Shown here in pieces: positions 1 through 8,103 of a DNA stretch of 64,000 nt (positions within the stretch are counted from its first letter, which is position 1; every line of letters starts with the position of its first letter). The notes under the pieces were generated by a model. The model was given only the letters and a program-made list of their open reading frames with translations, had not been told where the DNA came from and did no database searches. The position numbers were made by a program, and so were the translations under genes. Source of the DNA: Alcanivoracaceae bacterium (lineage in GTDB: Bacteria > Pseudomonadota > Gammaproteobacteria > Pseudomonadales > Alcanivoracaceae); NCBI GenBank assembly GCA_023146255.1, contig JAGLCJ010000003.1, forward strand, positions 561,275 to 625,274. The letters are read 5' to 3'.

Positions 1-383
1 CCGGCTTCCTGCATAGCGATTTTTGACAGGCGCTTGGAACCCATCAGGTGAATAGCGTTGACCGGCGGGCCGATAAAGGTAATGCCGACCGCTTCGCAGG
101 CTTGAGCAAATGTCGAGTTTTCCGACAGAAAGCCGTAACCGGGATGCACGGCGTCAGCGCCGGTCTGCTGTGCAGCGGCAAGAATGGCGTCGGCATTCAG
201 GTAGGACTGACTGACCGTGGCCGGGCCAATACAGACAGCCTCGTCAGCCAGGGCAACATGGCGGGCATCGCTATCCGCTTCCGAATACACGGCAACAGTG
301 CGGTAGCCTAGCGAGCGCGCCGTACGGATCACCCGGCAGGCAATTTCGCCACGGTTGGCAATCAGGATTTTTTCAAAAGCCAT
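1..383 (-). CDS. atuF: geranyl-CoA carboxylase biotin-carrying subunit AtuF, N-terminal part (truncated by window edge)
   Basis: The reverse strand opens with ATG at 383 and reads into the left edge without a stop. The visible 127 residues are the start of a biotin carboxylase domain: MAFEKILIANRGEIACRVIR, then HPGYGFLSEN and the ATP-grasp lead-in FIGPP. Members of this family carry biotin on a C-terminal domain, which is outside the window. It carboxylates biotin for the partner carboxyltransferase encoded at 2462-4078. Sequence alone would also fit a methylcrotonyl-CoA or propionyl-CoA carboxylase alpha subunit. The geranyl-CoA assignment comes from its position as the last visible gene of an atuABCDEF-ordered operon, 30 bp after atuE. 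Confidence 0.85.
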   Translation of the reverse strand, partial: MAFEKILIANRGEIACRVIRTARSLGYRTVAVYSEADSDARHVALADEAVCIGPATVSQSYLNADAILAAAQQTGADAVHPGYGFLSENSTFAQACEAVGITFIGPPVNAIHLMGSKRLSKIAMQEA

Positions 384-413
384 GACGGGCTCCGGTAAAG
401 TTTTATCGGAAAA

Positions 414-1217
414 TCATTCCGCCCAGTTGGGAAGGCGTTTCTGTACGAATGCCATGGTGCCTTCAGCGCCTTCGCTGCTGGCCACGGCGGCGGCGAAATC
501 CTGTGCGGCCTGGTCGAGCAGGCTCTCCAGAGGCCGTTCACCGACGCTGAGTACCAGTTGTTTGGTAACCCGGTTGGCGTGTGGTGCGCAGCGGCGGATT
601 TGCTTCAGGGTGGCATCAAGGCGGGTATCCAGCTCTGCAGCTGGCAGCGCTTCATGAACGATGCCGAGACGGGCTGCTTCACTGCCGTTGAAGCGTGCGC
701 CGGTGAGCGCCAGTCGGCGCGCCTGCGTCAGGCCGATGCGCTGTACCACAAACGGTGCGATCTGCGCCGGTATCACGCCAAGCCCTGTTTCCGGTAGGCC
801 GAACTGGGCGTCGTCTGCGGCCAGTGCAACGTCGGAAATACAGGCCAGCCCGAAACCGCCGCCCAGTACCGCGCCTTCAATCACGGTGATCAATACCTGC
901 GGCAGTTTATTCGCACGGGTGATCATCTCGCCGAAACGACGATTTAACTGGAAGTAGGCGTCGTTATCGCCGGAAGCGGCTTTCATCCGCGCACCCGCCA
1001 TGTCCTTGATGTCGCCGCCGGCACAGAAGTGACCGTTGCTACCGCGCAGGATCACCGCCCGGCAGTTGTCATCTCTGGCAATGGCATCGAACACGGCCAT
1101 CAGCTCGTTGACCATGGTCAGGCTCATGGCATTACGTGATTCAGGCCGGTTCAGGGTGACATGCAGGAACGGGCCGTCTTCGCGCAGCAGCAAGGTTTCC
1201 GTGGCTGGCAGAGTCAT
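414..1217 (-). CDS. atuE: enoyl-CoA hydratase/isomerase family, likely isohexenylglutaconyl-CoA hydratase AtuE
   Basis: A 267-residue crotonase-fold protein. The N-terminal region has the typical NRPESRNAMS stretch. The CoA/oxyanion-hole segment FCAGGDIKDM lies near residue 65, and the second glycine-rich segment VLGGGFGLA near residue 117. In the Pseudomonas acyclic terpene pathway this enzyme hydrates isohexenyl-glutaconyl-CoA, the product of geranyl-CoA carboxylation and hydration steps. It starts only 5 bp after the stop of atuD, so the two are co-transcribed and probably translationally coupled. A generic enoyl-CoA hydratase or methylglutaconyl-CoA hydratase (LiuC) is the alternative. 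The surrounding atuA and atuB genes favour AtuE. Confidence 0.82.
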   Translation of the reverse strand: MTLPATETLLLREDGPFLHVTLNRPESRNAMSLTMVNELMAVFDAIARDDNCRAVILRGSNGHFCAGGDIKDMAGARMKAASGDNDAYFQLNRRFGEMITRANKLPQVLITVIEGAVLGGGFGLACISDVALAADDAQFGLPETGLGVIPAQIAPFVVQRIGLTQARRLALTGARFNGSEAARLGIVHEALPAAELDTRLDATLKQIRRCAPHANRVTKQLVLSVGERPLESLLDQAAQDFAAAVASSEGAEGTMAFVQKRLPNWAE

Positions 1218-1222
1218 ATCGT

Positions 1223-2383
1223 TTATCCCTTTTTCTTGCCCGGCAGGATGTCCATGGTTTTGCAGATAATGCCCAGCATGATCTCGTCAGCGCCGCCGCC
1301 AATGGAGCCGAGGCGACTGTCGCGATAGCCGCGGGCAATATTGGAGTCCCACATAAAGCCTTGACCGCCCCAGTACTGCAGACAGCTGTCATACACTTCA
1401 CGGGTCAGGCGTCCAGCCTTCAGTTTGGCGATGGAAGCCTTCTGCAGCACGTCCTTGCCATTTACATATTCCTCGCCGCCGGTGTAGATCAGTGCACGTA
1501 GCAGCTCGACTTCAGATTGCAGCTCGGCGAGGCGGAAATGCACCACCTGATTGTCGAGTAGTGGCATGCCGAACACCTGACGCTGGCGGCAATAATCGAT
1601 GGTCTCGGCAATCGCCAGATCCATACCGCGCAGACTGTTGGCAGCGGCAAACAGACGCTCTTCCTGAAACTGCATCATCTGCATCATGAAGCCCATGCCT
1701 TCCTGACCGATCAGGTAACGCTGTGGAACGCGCACTTCATCGAAAAACACTTGGGCAGTGTCAGAAGAGCGCATGCCGAGCTTGTTCAATGGCGCCGACA
1801 CACTGATGCCCGGGGTCTTCTTCGGTACCACGATCAGCGACTTGTTCATGTGCTTGGGGCCGTCGCCGGTGTTGGCGAGCAGACAGAAGAAATCGTTCTG
1901 GGTGGAGTTGGTGATCCACATCTTGGTGCCGTTGATGACATAGTCATCGCCATCTTTGCGCGCCGTGGTCTTGATGTTGGCAACGTCAGAGCCGGCATGC
2001 GGTTCACTGACCGCAATTGAGGCGACCATGTCACCGGCAATCGCCGGGGCGAGGAATTCACGCCGCAGTTCATCGGAGCCGAAACGGGCCAGCGCCGGAG
2101 TGGCCATATCGGTTTGCACGCCGATAGCCATCGGTACACCACCACAGCGAATGCCACCGAACTCTTCCGACGCTACCAGTGAGTAGGTGTAGTCGAGGCC
2201 CATGCCGCCATACTCGACCGGCTTGCTGATACCGAGCAGGCCGAGATTGCCAAGCTTCTTGAACAATTCATGGGCCGGGAACGGCGGATGATTTTCCCAC
2301 TCGTCGACATAAGGATTGATTTCCTTCTCGACAAAATTACGGACGGTACGGCGCAGTTCTTCGTGTTCCTGAGTGAAAAGCAT
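1223..2383 (-). CDS. atuD: acyl-CoA dehydrogenase, likely citronellyl-CoA dehydrogenase AtuD
   Basis: A 386-residue flavin acyl-CoA dehydrogenase of normal family length. Visible landmarks are the FAD-binding stretch IAVSEPHAGSDVANIKT, the WITN segment, the mid-domain SSDTAQVFFDEVRVP, and the C-terminal YWGGQGFMWDSNIARGYRD typical of the family. It would oxidise citronellyl-CoA to geranyl-CoA (FAD-dependent, electrons to ETF). The substrate is inferred from operon order atuA-B-C-D-E-F, not from the sequence. There are 78 bp between this gene and atuC, containing a REP-like inverted repeat. Confidence 0.85.
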   Translation of the reverse strand: MLFTQEHEELRRTVRNFVEKEINPYVDEWENHPPFPAHELFKKLGNLGLLGISKPVEYGGMGLDYTYSLVASEEFGGIRCGGVPMAIGVQTDMATPALARFGSDELRREFLAPAIAGDMVASIAVSEPHAGSDVANIKTTARKDGDDYVINGTKMWITNSTQNDFFCLLANTGDGPKHMNKSLIVVPKKTPGISVSAPLNKLGMRSSDTAQVFFDEVRVPQRYLIGQEGMGFMMQMMQFQEERLFAAANSLRGMDLAIAETIDYCRQRQVFGMPLLDNQVVHFRLAELQSEVELLRALIYTGGEEYVNGKDVLQKASIAKLKAGRLTREVYDSCLQYWGGQGFMWDSNIARGYRDSRLGSIGGGADEIMLGIICKTMDILPGKKKG

Positions 2384-2438
2384 GTGTTCTCTCCTGATTG
2401 TACGTTTTGTGCAGCGGCGAACTGCAGAATTTAGTTAG

Positions 2439-2466
2439 GGCGGTTGCGGCGGAAGCCGCTCCTACA
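2439..2466 (-). repeat. REP-like extragenic palindrome fused to the atuC stop codon
   Basis: Read on the reverse strand the motif is CTGTAGGAGCGGCTTCCGCC followed by GCAACC. It has the GTAGGAGCGGC head typical of pseudomonad REP sequences and a short hairpin (GCGGC TTCC GCCGC). The TAG of the head is the atuC stop codon (2462-2464). A second copy with the same head lies after pyrD (28281-28332). As an mRNA hairpin it could stabilise the upstream atuABC message. Confidence 0.7.
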
Positions 2467-4078
2467 GGCGGGCTACGCCGTAGGTATTGCTGTTCAGCGG
2501 GCGGCGCTCCGCTTCCTGACAGACGTCTAGCACCATGGCGATCACCCGGCGGGTATAGCGCGGATCGATGATGCCGTCATCCCACAGCCGGGCGGTGCCG
2601 TACAGCGAAGTCGACTGGCTATCCAGTTTCATCGCAGTGGTCTGCTGCAACATATCCAGCACCTTTTCATCCGGCTCGATGCCCATGGCCCGTTGCTTGG
2701 CATCGGCAACGATGCGCAGCACCATGCCTGCCTGCTGGCCACCCATTACCGCCACCCGGCTGTTCGGCCAGGCGAAGATAAAGCGCGGATCCAGACCCCG
2801 CCCACACATGGCATAGTTGCCAGCGCCATAGGAGCCACCGACTAGGATGGAAATTTTCGGCACCCGGGCATTGGCCACGGCCTGAATCATCTTCGAGCCG
2901 TGCTTGATGATGCCGTTCTGTTCCGCATCGGTGCCGACCAGAAAACCGGTTGTGTTGTGAAGAAACAGCAAAGGGCGGTTGCTCTGGTCGCACAGCTGAA
3001 TGAATTGGGCAGCCTTGGCGGCACCGCGGGCGGTGATCGGGCCATTGTTGCCAATGATGCCAACGGCCTTGCCTTCAACCTTCACCCAGCCACAGACGGT
3101 GGCCGCGTCCCAGTCGTTCTTGAAATCGAGAAACTCGGAGTCGTCAGCGATTCGGGCAATGATTTCCCGCACGTCGTAAGGCTTCTTGGTGTCGGACGGG
3201 ACAATCCCGAGCAGCTCTTCCTCGTCATAACGCGGCGGCTGCCACTGCAGCGCTTGACGTGCTGGTAGCTGTTCATTCCAGGGAATGTTGGCCATCAGCT
3301 CCCGGGCCAGACGAATGCCGTCAGCATCGCTCTCGGCCACATATTCTGCGGTGCCGGCGACGGTAGCATGCATCTCGGCGCCGCCAAGATCCTCGTCGGT
3401 GGCGATTTCCCCGGTGGCCGCTTTCAAAAGCGGCGGACCGGCGAGAAACATCTTGGCGCGGTTGCGCACCATGATGCAGTAATCGGAAAGACCCGGCTGG
3501 TAAGCACCGCCGGCGGTGGCGTTGCCATGCACCACGGTGATCTGCGGAATGCCCTGAGCAGACAGCCGTGCCTGATTGGCAAAGGTGCGCGCACCTTCAA
3601 CAAAAATCTCGGCGGCATAATTCAGGTTGGCGCCGCCGGATTCCGACAGCGACACGATCGGCAGTTTGTTTTCCCGGGCAATGGTCTGCAGGCGCAGCGA
3701 CTTGTGCAGGCCGGCGGGTGAAATGGTGCCGCCCTTGATCGCCGAGTTGGATGCGGCCACCAGACAACGCACACCGCTGACGTAACCGATGCCGGCAATG
3801 GAACCGCCGCCCGCCTCGGTGCCGTCCTTGTCGTCATGCATCATGTAGCCGGCCAGATTCATCAGACTCAGAAACGGCGAGCCGGGATCGAGCAAGCGGG
3901 TGACACGTTCGTGTGGCAGCAACTGGCCACGCTTTTCAAACTTGGGTCGCTGGGTTTCTGCCTTGGCGACCACCTTTTTCTCAATGCTGCGGAATTCTTC
4001 CACGGCTTTCAGCATCGCCTCGCGGTTCTGGCTGAACTCCTCGCCGTGGACATCCAGGCTGGTTTCAATCACCGGCAT
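2462..4078 (-). CDS. atuC: acyl-CoA carboxyltransferase, likely geranyl-CoA carboxylase beta subunit AtuC
   Basis: 538 residues, the usual length for carboxyltransferase beta subunits of methylcrotonyl/geranyl-CoA carboxylases. Both crotonase-like halves are visible. The N-half has the glycine-rich VSLSESGGANL and GNATAGGAYQPGLSDY. The C-half has FLHNTTGFLVGTDAEQNGIIKHGSKM and GGSYGAGNYAMCGRGLDPRF, here shortened in meaning to the pantetheine/biotin sites. I chose the ATG at 4078 because MPVIETSLDVHGEEF begins the conserved region; the open frame extends further without similarity. It transfers the carboxyl group from biotin on AtuF. It begins 1 bp after the atuB stop codon. Confidence 0.87.
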   Translation of the reverse strand: MPVIETSLDVHGEEFSQNREAMLKAVEEFRSIEKKVVAKAETQRPKFEKRGQLLPHERVTRLLDPGSPFLSLMNLAGYMMHDDKDGTEAGGGSIAGIGYVSGVRCLVAASNSAIKGGTISPAGLHKSLRLQTIARENKLPIVSLSESGGANLNYAAEIFVEGARTFANQARLSAQGIPQITVVHGNATAGGAYQPGLSDYCIMVRNRAKMFLAGPPLLKAATGEIATDEDLGGAEMHATVAGTAEYVAESDADGIRLARELMANIPWNEQLPARQALQWQPPRYDEEELLGIVPSDTKKPYDVREIIARIADDSEFLDFKNDWDAATVCGWVKVEGKAVGIIGNNGPITARGAAKAAQFIQLCDQSNRPLLFLHNTTGFLVGTDAEQNGIIKHGSKMIQAVANARVPKISILVGGSYGAGNYAMCGRGLDPRFIFAWPNSRVAVMGGQQAGMVLRIVADAKQRAMGIEPDEKVLDMLQQTTAMKLDSQSTSLYGTARLWDDGIIDPRYTRRVIAMVLDVCQEAERRPLNSNTYGVARL

Positions 4079-4079
4079 A

Positions 4080-4949
4080 TTATTTGTCCTTGAACAGATC
4101 TGGCGTGACAGCCCGATGGAAACCATCGAACGGCTTGCTGTTGTTGTGATCCGGCAGCGGGAAGATGGCGATATTGCCCTGACTGGCAGCGCCATCTATG
4201 CGCAGGGTGTCGCCGCTGATAAAGGCGGCCGCATCGGACAGCAGGAAGACAATGGCGCCGGAGACTTCCGCCTCTTCGCCCATGCGTTTTAGCGGCACAG
4301 CGGCACGCAGGGTCTTGATCGTGGATTTGAAGCTTTCCGGATAGGTATCCATGCCGCTGGAAGCAATCCAGCCCGGCGCCACTGCGTTGACGCGCACGCC
4401 AGCGCAGCCCCATTCGAACGCCGCGGTCTGGGTGAAGTTGACCATGCCGGCGCGGGCCGCACCGGAGTGGCCCATGCCCGGCATGCCGCCCCACATGTCA
4501 GCGACGATATTGACGATGCTGCCACCGGTCCTGTTCATGCCCTGCATAAATACTTCGCGGGCCATCAGAAAGCCGCCGGTGAGATTGGTGCGTACCACCG
4601 TTTCCCAGCCTTTCTGCGAGATAAAGGCAAGCGGCGAGGGGAACTGGCCGCCAGCGTTGTTGACCAGTCCATGCACCTGGCCGACTGCCTTGAAAATTTC
4701 TGCCACGGTGGCCTTGACGCTGTCCTCCTCGCGGATATCGCAGGTGAACCAGATTGCCTTGCCGCCATCTTCGTGAATTTCGGCCTGCACTTTTTTCAGC
4801 TTGTCGTCCTTGCGACCGATCAGGATGACCTGAGCGCCGAGTGAAGCCAGTTCGTGAGCCGTGCAGCGACCGATGCCACTGCCGCCACCGGTGACAATGA
4901 TGTTGCGTCCTGCAAACAGATCCGGGCGGAATACGGAGCGGTAACTCAT
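4080..4949 (-). CDS. atuB: short-chain dehydrogenase/reductase AtuB
   Basis: 289 residues with a Rossmann fold: TGGGSGIG (residues 20-27) for NAD(P) and NNAG (97-100). The usual YxxxK catalytic pair is not present. The aligned stretch reads GHSGAARAGM (residues 160-169), with Arg where Lys is usual. This resembles the 2,4-dienoyl-CoA reductase branch of the family, which also lacks the canonical tyrosine there. AtuB-type proteins are conserved next to AtuA in acyclic terpene clusters, but their exact step is uncertain. The start codon overlaps the atuA stop by one base, indicating tight coupling. Confidence 0.85.
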   Translation of the reverse strand: MSYRSVFRPDLFAGRNIIVTGGGSGIGRCTAHELASLGAQVILIGRKDDKLKKVQAEIHEDGGKAIWFTCDIREEDSVKATVAEIFKAVGQVHGLVNNAGGQFPSPLAFISQKGWETVVRTNLTGGFLMAREVFMQGMNRTGGSIVNIVADMWGGMPGMGHSGAARAGMVNFTQTAAFEWGCAGVRVNAVAPGWIASSGMDTYPESFKSTIKTLRAAVPLKRMGEEAEVSGAIVFLLSDAAAFISGDTLRIDGAASQGNIAIFPLPDHNNSKPFDGFHRAVTPDLFKDK

Positions 4950-6730
4950 CAGGCATTAACCTCTTTGGCAATCTCGGCGGAAACCGGAACAGGGAAATCG
5001 AGCAGCTGCTGGGCGAAGGCCTTGCCCTGAGGATCAATTCGCAGAGAGGCAATACCGCCGCCACCCAGAGCATTCTTCAGCAAAAAATTCATCGCATTAA
5101 AGCCGGGCAGGTCCCAGCGAGAAACACTGCCGGTTTGCGGATCGAGGACGTGTTGCATAAAGCCGGCAACCGTCTGCTCGGTCAGGGCTGCGCGCAGGAA
5201 TGGCAGGTATTCGGCCTTGCGGGCGATCACGCCGACATTGGCATGGTTGCCCTTGTCGCCACTGCGTGCCCAGGCCAGTTTTACCAGCGGCACAGCGACC
5301 GAGCCAACGGTGCTTTCGCCGTTATGCACAGGCAGTGCGCTGCTATCCAGTGGCTGTCCGGCAGGCTGCGGGCTATTCACCTTGTTACCGGCGATATCGA
5401 CGGTGGCCTGCACCGAGGTTTTATCCACCAGTGTTGAGAACAGACGAATGCGCGGGAACGATTTCGGCCGGCCACCAACAATGCCGGTCAGGCCCGGCGC
5501 CATGCCAGTAGCCGCCTGAGCGATCTCCCGGGCAAAAATATCCAGCGCCTTTTTGTTGTTGTGCATCGCGGCAATCTTGACCACTACTTCGCGGCTATCG
5601 CCGCGCCGGCCCTGTGCGCCATAGGTGCTTTCAGTGCCAAGTAACTCCACCGAGGTATCTCTGAAATCCTCCATCCCCATGGCGGTAAAGATGCCGCTGA
5701 CTTTTTTCAGAATACTGTCAGCAACGCGCTGGCCTTTGGCGGCGGCATCAATGCCACCGATCATGAATGAGGCGGTGATCCTGTGGCCATCCGGCCAGGT
5801 GGCGGATACCTTGTACTTGTCAGTCGGTGGCAAACCACGGGCACCGCTGACCCGGACCCGGTTCTCGCCGGTCTGTTCCAGCGCGACGCCGGTAAAATCG
5901 CAGACCACATCAGGCAGGATATAGGCACGCGGGTCGCCAATTTCATAAACGATCTGCTCGCCCACGGTGGCACAGCTGACCAGACCACCGGTGTTATCCG
6001 GCTTGGTGACAATAAAGCTGCCGTCGGCAAAGCATTCGGCAATGGGAAAACCCATGTTGTGGTAGTCGGGCACGTCCTGCCAGTCGGTAAAATTGCCGCC
6101 GGTACATTGGGCGCCGCATTCGATCACGTGGCCGGCCAGCGAACCCTGAGCCAGCTTGTCGTAATCATCCAGAGACCAGTTGAATTCATGCAGCAGCGGG
6201 CCGAGCACCAGCGCGGAATCGGCAATGCGACCGGTCAGAACAATGTCCGCGCCAGCGGCCAGGGCAGCGCGGATCGGCTCGGCACCGAGATAGGCATTCA
6301 TGGTCACGGTGAACGGCGGCAGTGGCGCACCGGTGTCCATCTCGGTAACCGTAGCAAAGTCCTGACGGCGCGGATTCAGGTCATCGCCTTCCACCAGCGC
6401 AATCTTCATTTCCACACCGGCGGCGGCAAACACTTCTTCCAGCGCCTTGCGACAGGCCTGCGGATTGACCCCGCCGGCGTTGCTGACCACCTTGATGCCC
6501 TTGTCCCTGATCTCTTTCGCCAGCGGCGCCATCACCTGAGTGACAAAATCGTGGGCGTAACCCTGATTGGGATCTTTCATCCGCGCCCCGGCCATGATCG
6601 ACAGGGTCACTTCAGCCAGATAGTCAAATACCAGATAGTCGATCTCGGCCTGACGGACCAGCTGGAAGGCGGCGGTATTGGTGTCGCCCCAGAAGCCGGC
6701 GGCGCAGCCGATGCGGATTGGCGAGCTCAT
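4949..6730 (-). CDS. atuA: AtuA family protein (DUF1446), acyclic terpene utilisation
   Basis: 593 residues. The N-terminal two thirds match the DUF1446 family: IRIGCAAGFWGDTNTAA start, DYLAEVTLSIMAG and VLTGRIADSALVLGPL. The C-terminal part contains the LAWARSGDKGNHANVGVIAR segment of the AtuA-associated ferredoxin-like region. AtuA is required for citronellol/geraniol growth in Pseudomonas but its enzymatic role is not settled. It is the first gene of the leftward operon, immediately facing atuR across a 192-bp regulatory interval. Confidence 0.88.
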   Translation of the reverse strand: MSSPIRIGCAAGFWGDTNTAAFQLVRQAEIDYLVFDYLAEVTLSIMAGARMKDPNQGYAHDFVTQVMAPLAKEIRDKGIKVVSNAGGVNPQACRKALEEVFAAAGVEMKIALVEGDDLNPRRQDFATVTEMDTGAPLPPFTVTMNAYLGAEPIRAALAAGADIVLTGRIADSALVLGPLLHEFNWSLDDYDKLAQGSLAGHVIECGAQCTGGNFTDWQDVPDYHNMGFPIAECFADGSFIVTKPDNTGGLVSCATVGEQIVYEIGDPRAYILPDVVCDFTGVALEQTGENRVRVSGARGLPPTDKYKVSATWPDGHRITASFMIGGIDAAAKGQRVADSILKKVSGIFTAMGMEDFRDTSVELLGTESTYGAQGRRGDSREVVVKIAAMHNNKKALDIFAREIAQAATGMAPGLTGIVGGRPKSFPRIRLFSTLVDKTSVQATVDIAGNKVNSPQPAGQPLDSSALPVHNGESTVGSVAVPLVKLAWARSGDKGNHANVGVIARKAEYLPFLRAALTEQTVAGFMQHVLDPQTGSVSRWDLPGFNAMNFLLKNALGGGGIASLRIDPQGKAFAQQLLDFPVPVSAEIAKEVNA

Positions 6731-6797
6731 AGATTCCCCTGTCGGAATAGGTTTGAAGCCAGCGGGGCTTGCCCGCGGTTCAGGGTCGGCCTACGCT

Positions 6798-6815
6798 ACC
6801 AAGCAAGCGCTTGGT
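6798..6815. promoter_or_regulatory. probable AtuR operator (perfect inverted repeat)
   Basis: ACCAAGC-AAGC-GCTTGGT, seven-base perfect arms with a four-base spacer, lies in the atuA/atuR divergent interval. AtuR of Pseudomonas is a TetR repressor that binds inverted repeats in this interval. A smaller perfect repeat, ACTCT-GTG-AGAGT, lies at 6826-6838. Binding is inferred from position and symmetry. Confidence 0.65.
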
Positions 6816-6922
6816 TTGTAAAGCCACTCTGTGAGAGTATCAGGCGGGGGTGGTCAATAGCGGCCACTTGCTTAGTCAGAACGGGCCACCATAATGACGC
6901 CCGTCGATCAGGGGAGCAGTTC

Positions 6923-7534
6923 ATGGTTCAGGTATCCACCCAGCCACAGCAGATTGTCAACGGCATGGACGACTCGCCGCGCGGCAAATTGCTCAGCGCC
7001 GCCGCCCGGCTGTTCCGTGATCAGGGCTTTGACCGTACCACCGTGCGCGACATTGCCCGCGAGGTTGGCATCCAGAGCGGCAGCCTGTTTCATCACTTCC
7101 CGACCAAGGAAGACATCCTGTTTGCGGTGATGGTGGAGGTGATCCGTTTCAATACCGAACGCCTGCGCGCCGCGATAGCCGGCAAGGCGGACCCGGCCGA
7201 GCAGCTGCGAGCGCTGATTCGCGCCGAGCTGCAGGCGATCATTGGCGATACCCGTGAGGCCATGAGCGTGCTGGTTTACGAGTGGCGCTGCCTGACCCCG
7301 CAGCATCAGCAGGAGGCGCTGGCCCTGCGCGCCATCTATGAGCAGCTGTGGATGGATGCGCTGGAGGCCCTGCGCAGCGCCGGCCGGCTGAAAGCCGATG
7401 CCTTTATTACCCGGCGGCTGATCACCGGCATGACCAGCTGGAGCAGCAACTGGTTTGATGCCCACGGCAGCCTGACCATCGACCAGCTCACCGATATCAT
7501 CCTCGACCGCGTCATTGGCGAACACTGCGCATGA
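6923..7534 (+). CDS. atuR: TetR family transcriptional regulator AtuR
   Basis: 203 residues. The N-terminal helix-turn-helix is clear: LLSAAARLFRDQGFDRTTV then IAREVGIQSGSLFHHFPTKE (residues about 24-64), followed by a divergent helical ligand-binding domain. I chose the ATG at 6923, preceded by GGGGAGCAG, although the frame stays open far upstream over atuA. It is divergent from atuA and separated by an inverted-repeat operator, the arrangement seen for AtuR, which is relieved by terpenoid-CoA intermediates. The stop overlaps the start of the next small ORF (ATGA). Confidence 0.85.
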   Translation: MVQVSTQPQQIVNGMDDSPRGKLLSAAARLFRDQGFDRTTVRDIAREVGIQSGSLFHHFPTKEDILFAVMVEVIRFNTERLRAAIAGKADPAEQLRALIRAELQAIIGDTREAMSVLVYEWRCLTPQHQQEALALRAIYEQLWMDALEALRSAGRLKADAFITRRLITGMTSWSSNWFDAHGSLTIDQLTDIILDRVIGEHCA

Positions 7535-7716
7535 TCGGCAACCGGATCAGCTGGGGCAGTCAGGGCTACACCATCCTCGAACAGGGCGAAATCAACCGCA
7601 TCACGCTGGAGCTGGATGTCAGCAGCTGGCTAGTGTGCCGTCCTGACGGGAGCGAAGAGGGCAGTTATCCGACTCTGGCGCTGGCGCAAAAAGCAGTGGA
7701 GCAGCACGAGCCCTGA
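7531..7716 (+). CDS. small hypothetical protein
   Basis: 61 residues starting at the ATG that overlaps the atuR stop codon, so translation is probably coupled to atuR. The protein (start MIGNRISWGSQGYTILEQGE) has no signal peptide or membrane segment and alternates beta-type hydrophobic residues; the end AQKAVEQHEP is helical. I do not recognise a family. The close overlap and balanced codon use argue for a real gene; a function cannot be assigned. Confidence 0.55.
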   Translation: MIGNRISWGSQGYTILEQGEINRITLELDVSSWLVCRPDGSEEGSYPTLALAQKAVEQHEP

Positions 7717-7776
7717 GTCATCCGGCGGATTTCTGAGCAAACGGCCCATGTGGGTAAAAAAATCCTTCATCTTCGA

Positions 7777-7804
7777 TTGACAGTCAGTTCGAAAACCCTA
7801 GAAT
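7777..7804 (+). promoter_or_regulatory. sigma-70 promoter of the tRNA-Val/tRNA-Asp unit
   Basis: TTGACA (7777-7782), 16-base spacer, TAGAAT (7799-7804), 12 bp ahead of the first tRNA. The stretch after the -10 is GGCGGCC, a GC-rich discriminator of the kind found on stringently controlled stable-RNA promoters. Confidence 0.8.
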
Positions 7805-7816
7805 GGCGGCCTCTTC

Positions 7817-7892
7817 GGGTGGTTAGCTCAGCTGGGAGAGCATCTGCCTTACAAGCAGAGGGTCGGCGGTTCGATCCCGTCACCACCCACCA
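7817..7892 (+). tRNA. tRNA-Val (anticodon TAC)
   Basis: 76 nt with encoded CCA. Acceptor stem GGGTGGT pairs with ACCACCC; D-arm AGCTCAGCTGGGAGAGC; anticodon loop CTTACAA gives TAC; T-arm contains GGTTCGATCC. All stems fold in cloverleaf form. Confidence 0.96.
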
Positions 7893-7901
7893 AGTTTGCG
7901 C

Positions 7902-7978
7902 GGAGCGGTAGTTCAGTCGGTTAGAATACCGGCCTGTCACGCCGGGGGTCGCGGGTTCGAGTCCCGTCCGCTCCGCCA
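7902..7978 (+). tRNA. tRNA-Asp (anticodon GTC)
   Basis: 77 nt with encoded CCA. Acceptor GGAGCGG pairs with CCGCTCC; D-arm AGTTCAGTCGGTTAGAAT; anticodon stem-loop CCGGCCTGTCACGCCGG gives GTC; T-arm GGGTTCGAGTCCC. It lies 9 bp after tRNA-Val and is surely co-transcribed with it. Confidence 0.96.
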
Positions 7979-8022
7979 ATTACAAAACACCAGCCCCTGA
8001 ACTCTGGTGTCATGAAAAGGTC

Positions 8023-8055
8023 ACAGGCCGATGATGCAATGCATCATCGGCCTGT
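8023..8055. terminator. 33-bp near-perfect palindrome, possible terminator of the tRNA unit
   Basis: Two perfect 16-base arms (ACAGGCCGATGATGCA and its complement) flank a single A. It lies 44 bp after tRNA-Asp. The run after it is TGCTTTATGG, so the T-tract is weak. It may act as a terminator or processing hairpin. Confidence 0.5.
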
Positions 8056-8103
8056 TGCTTTATGGGCCGGTGGAAACTTCAACCATCCATAAAGGAGACG
8101 CCC

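Noticed and set aside
5783..6922. Long open frame in front of atuR on the plus strand
   Set aside because: It lies over atuA on the opposite strand, has no helix-turn-helix or other family likeness, and atuR has a proper start at 6923.
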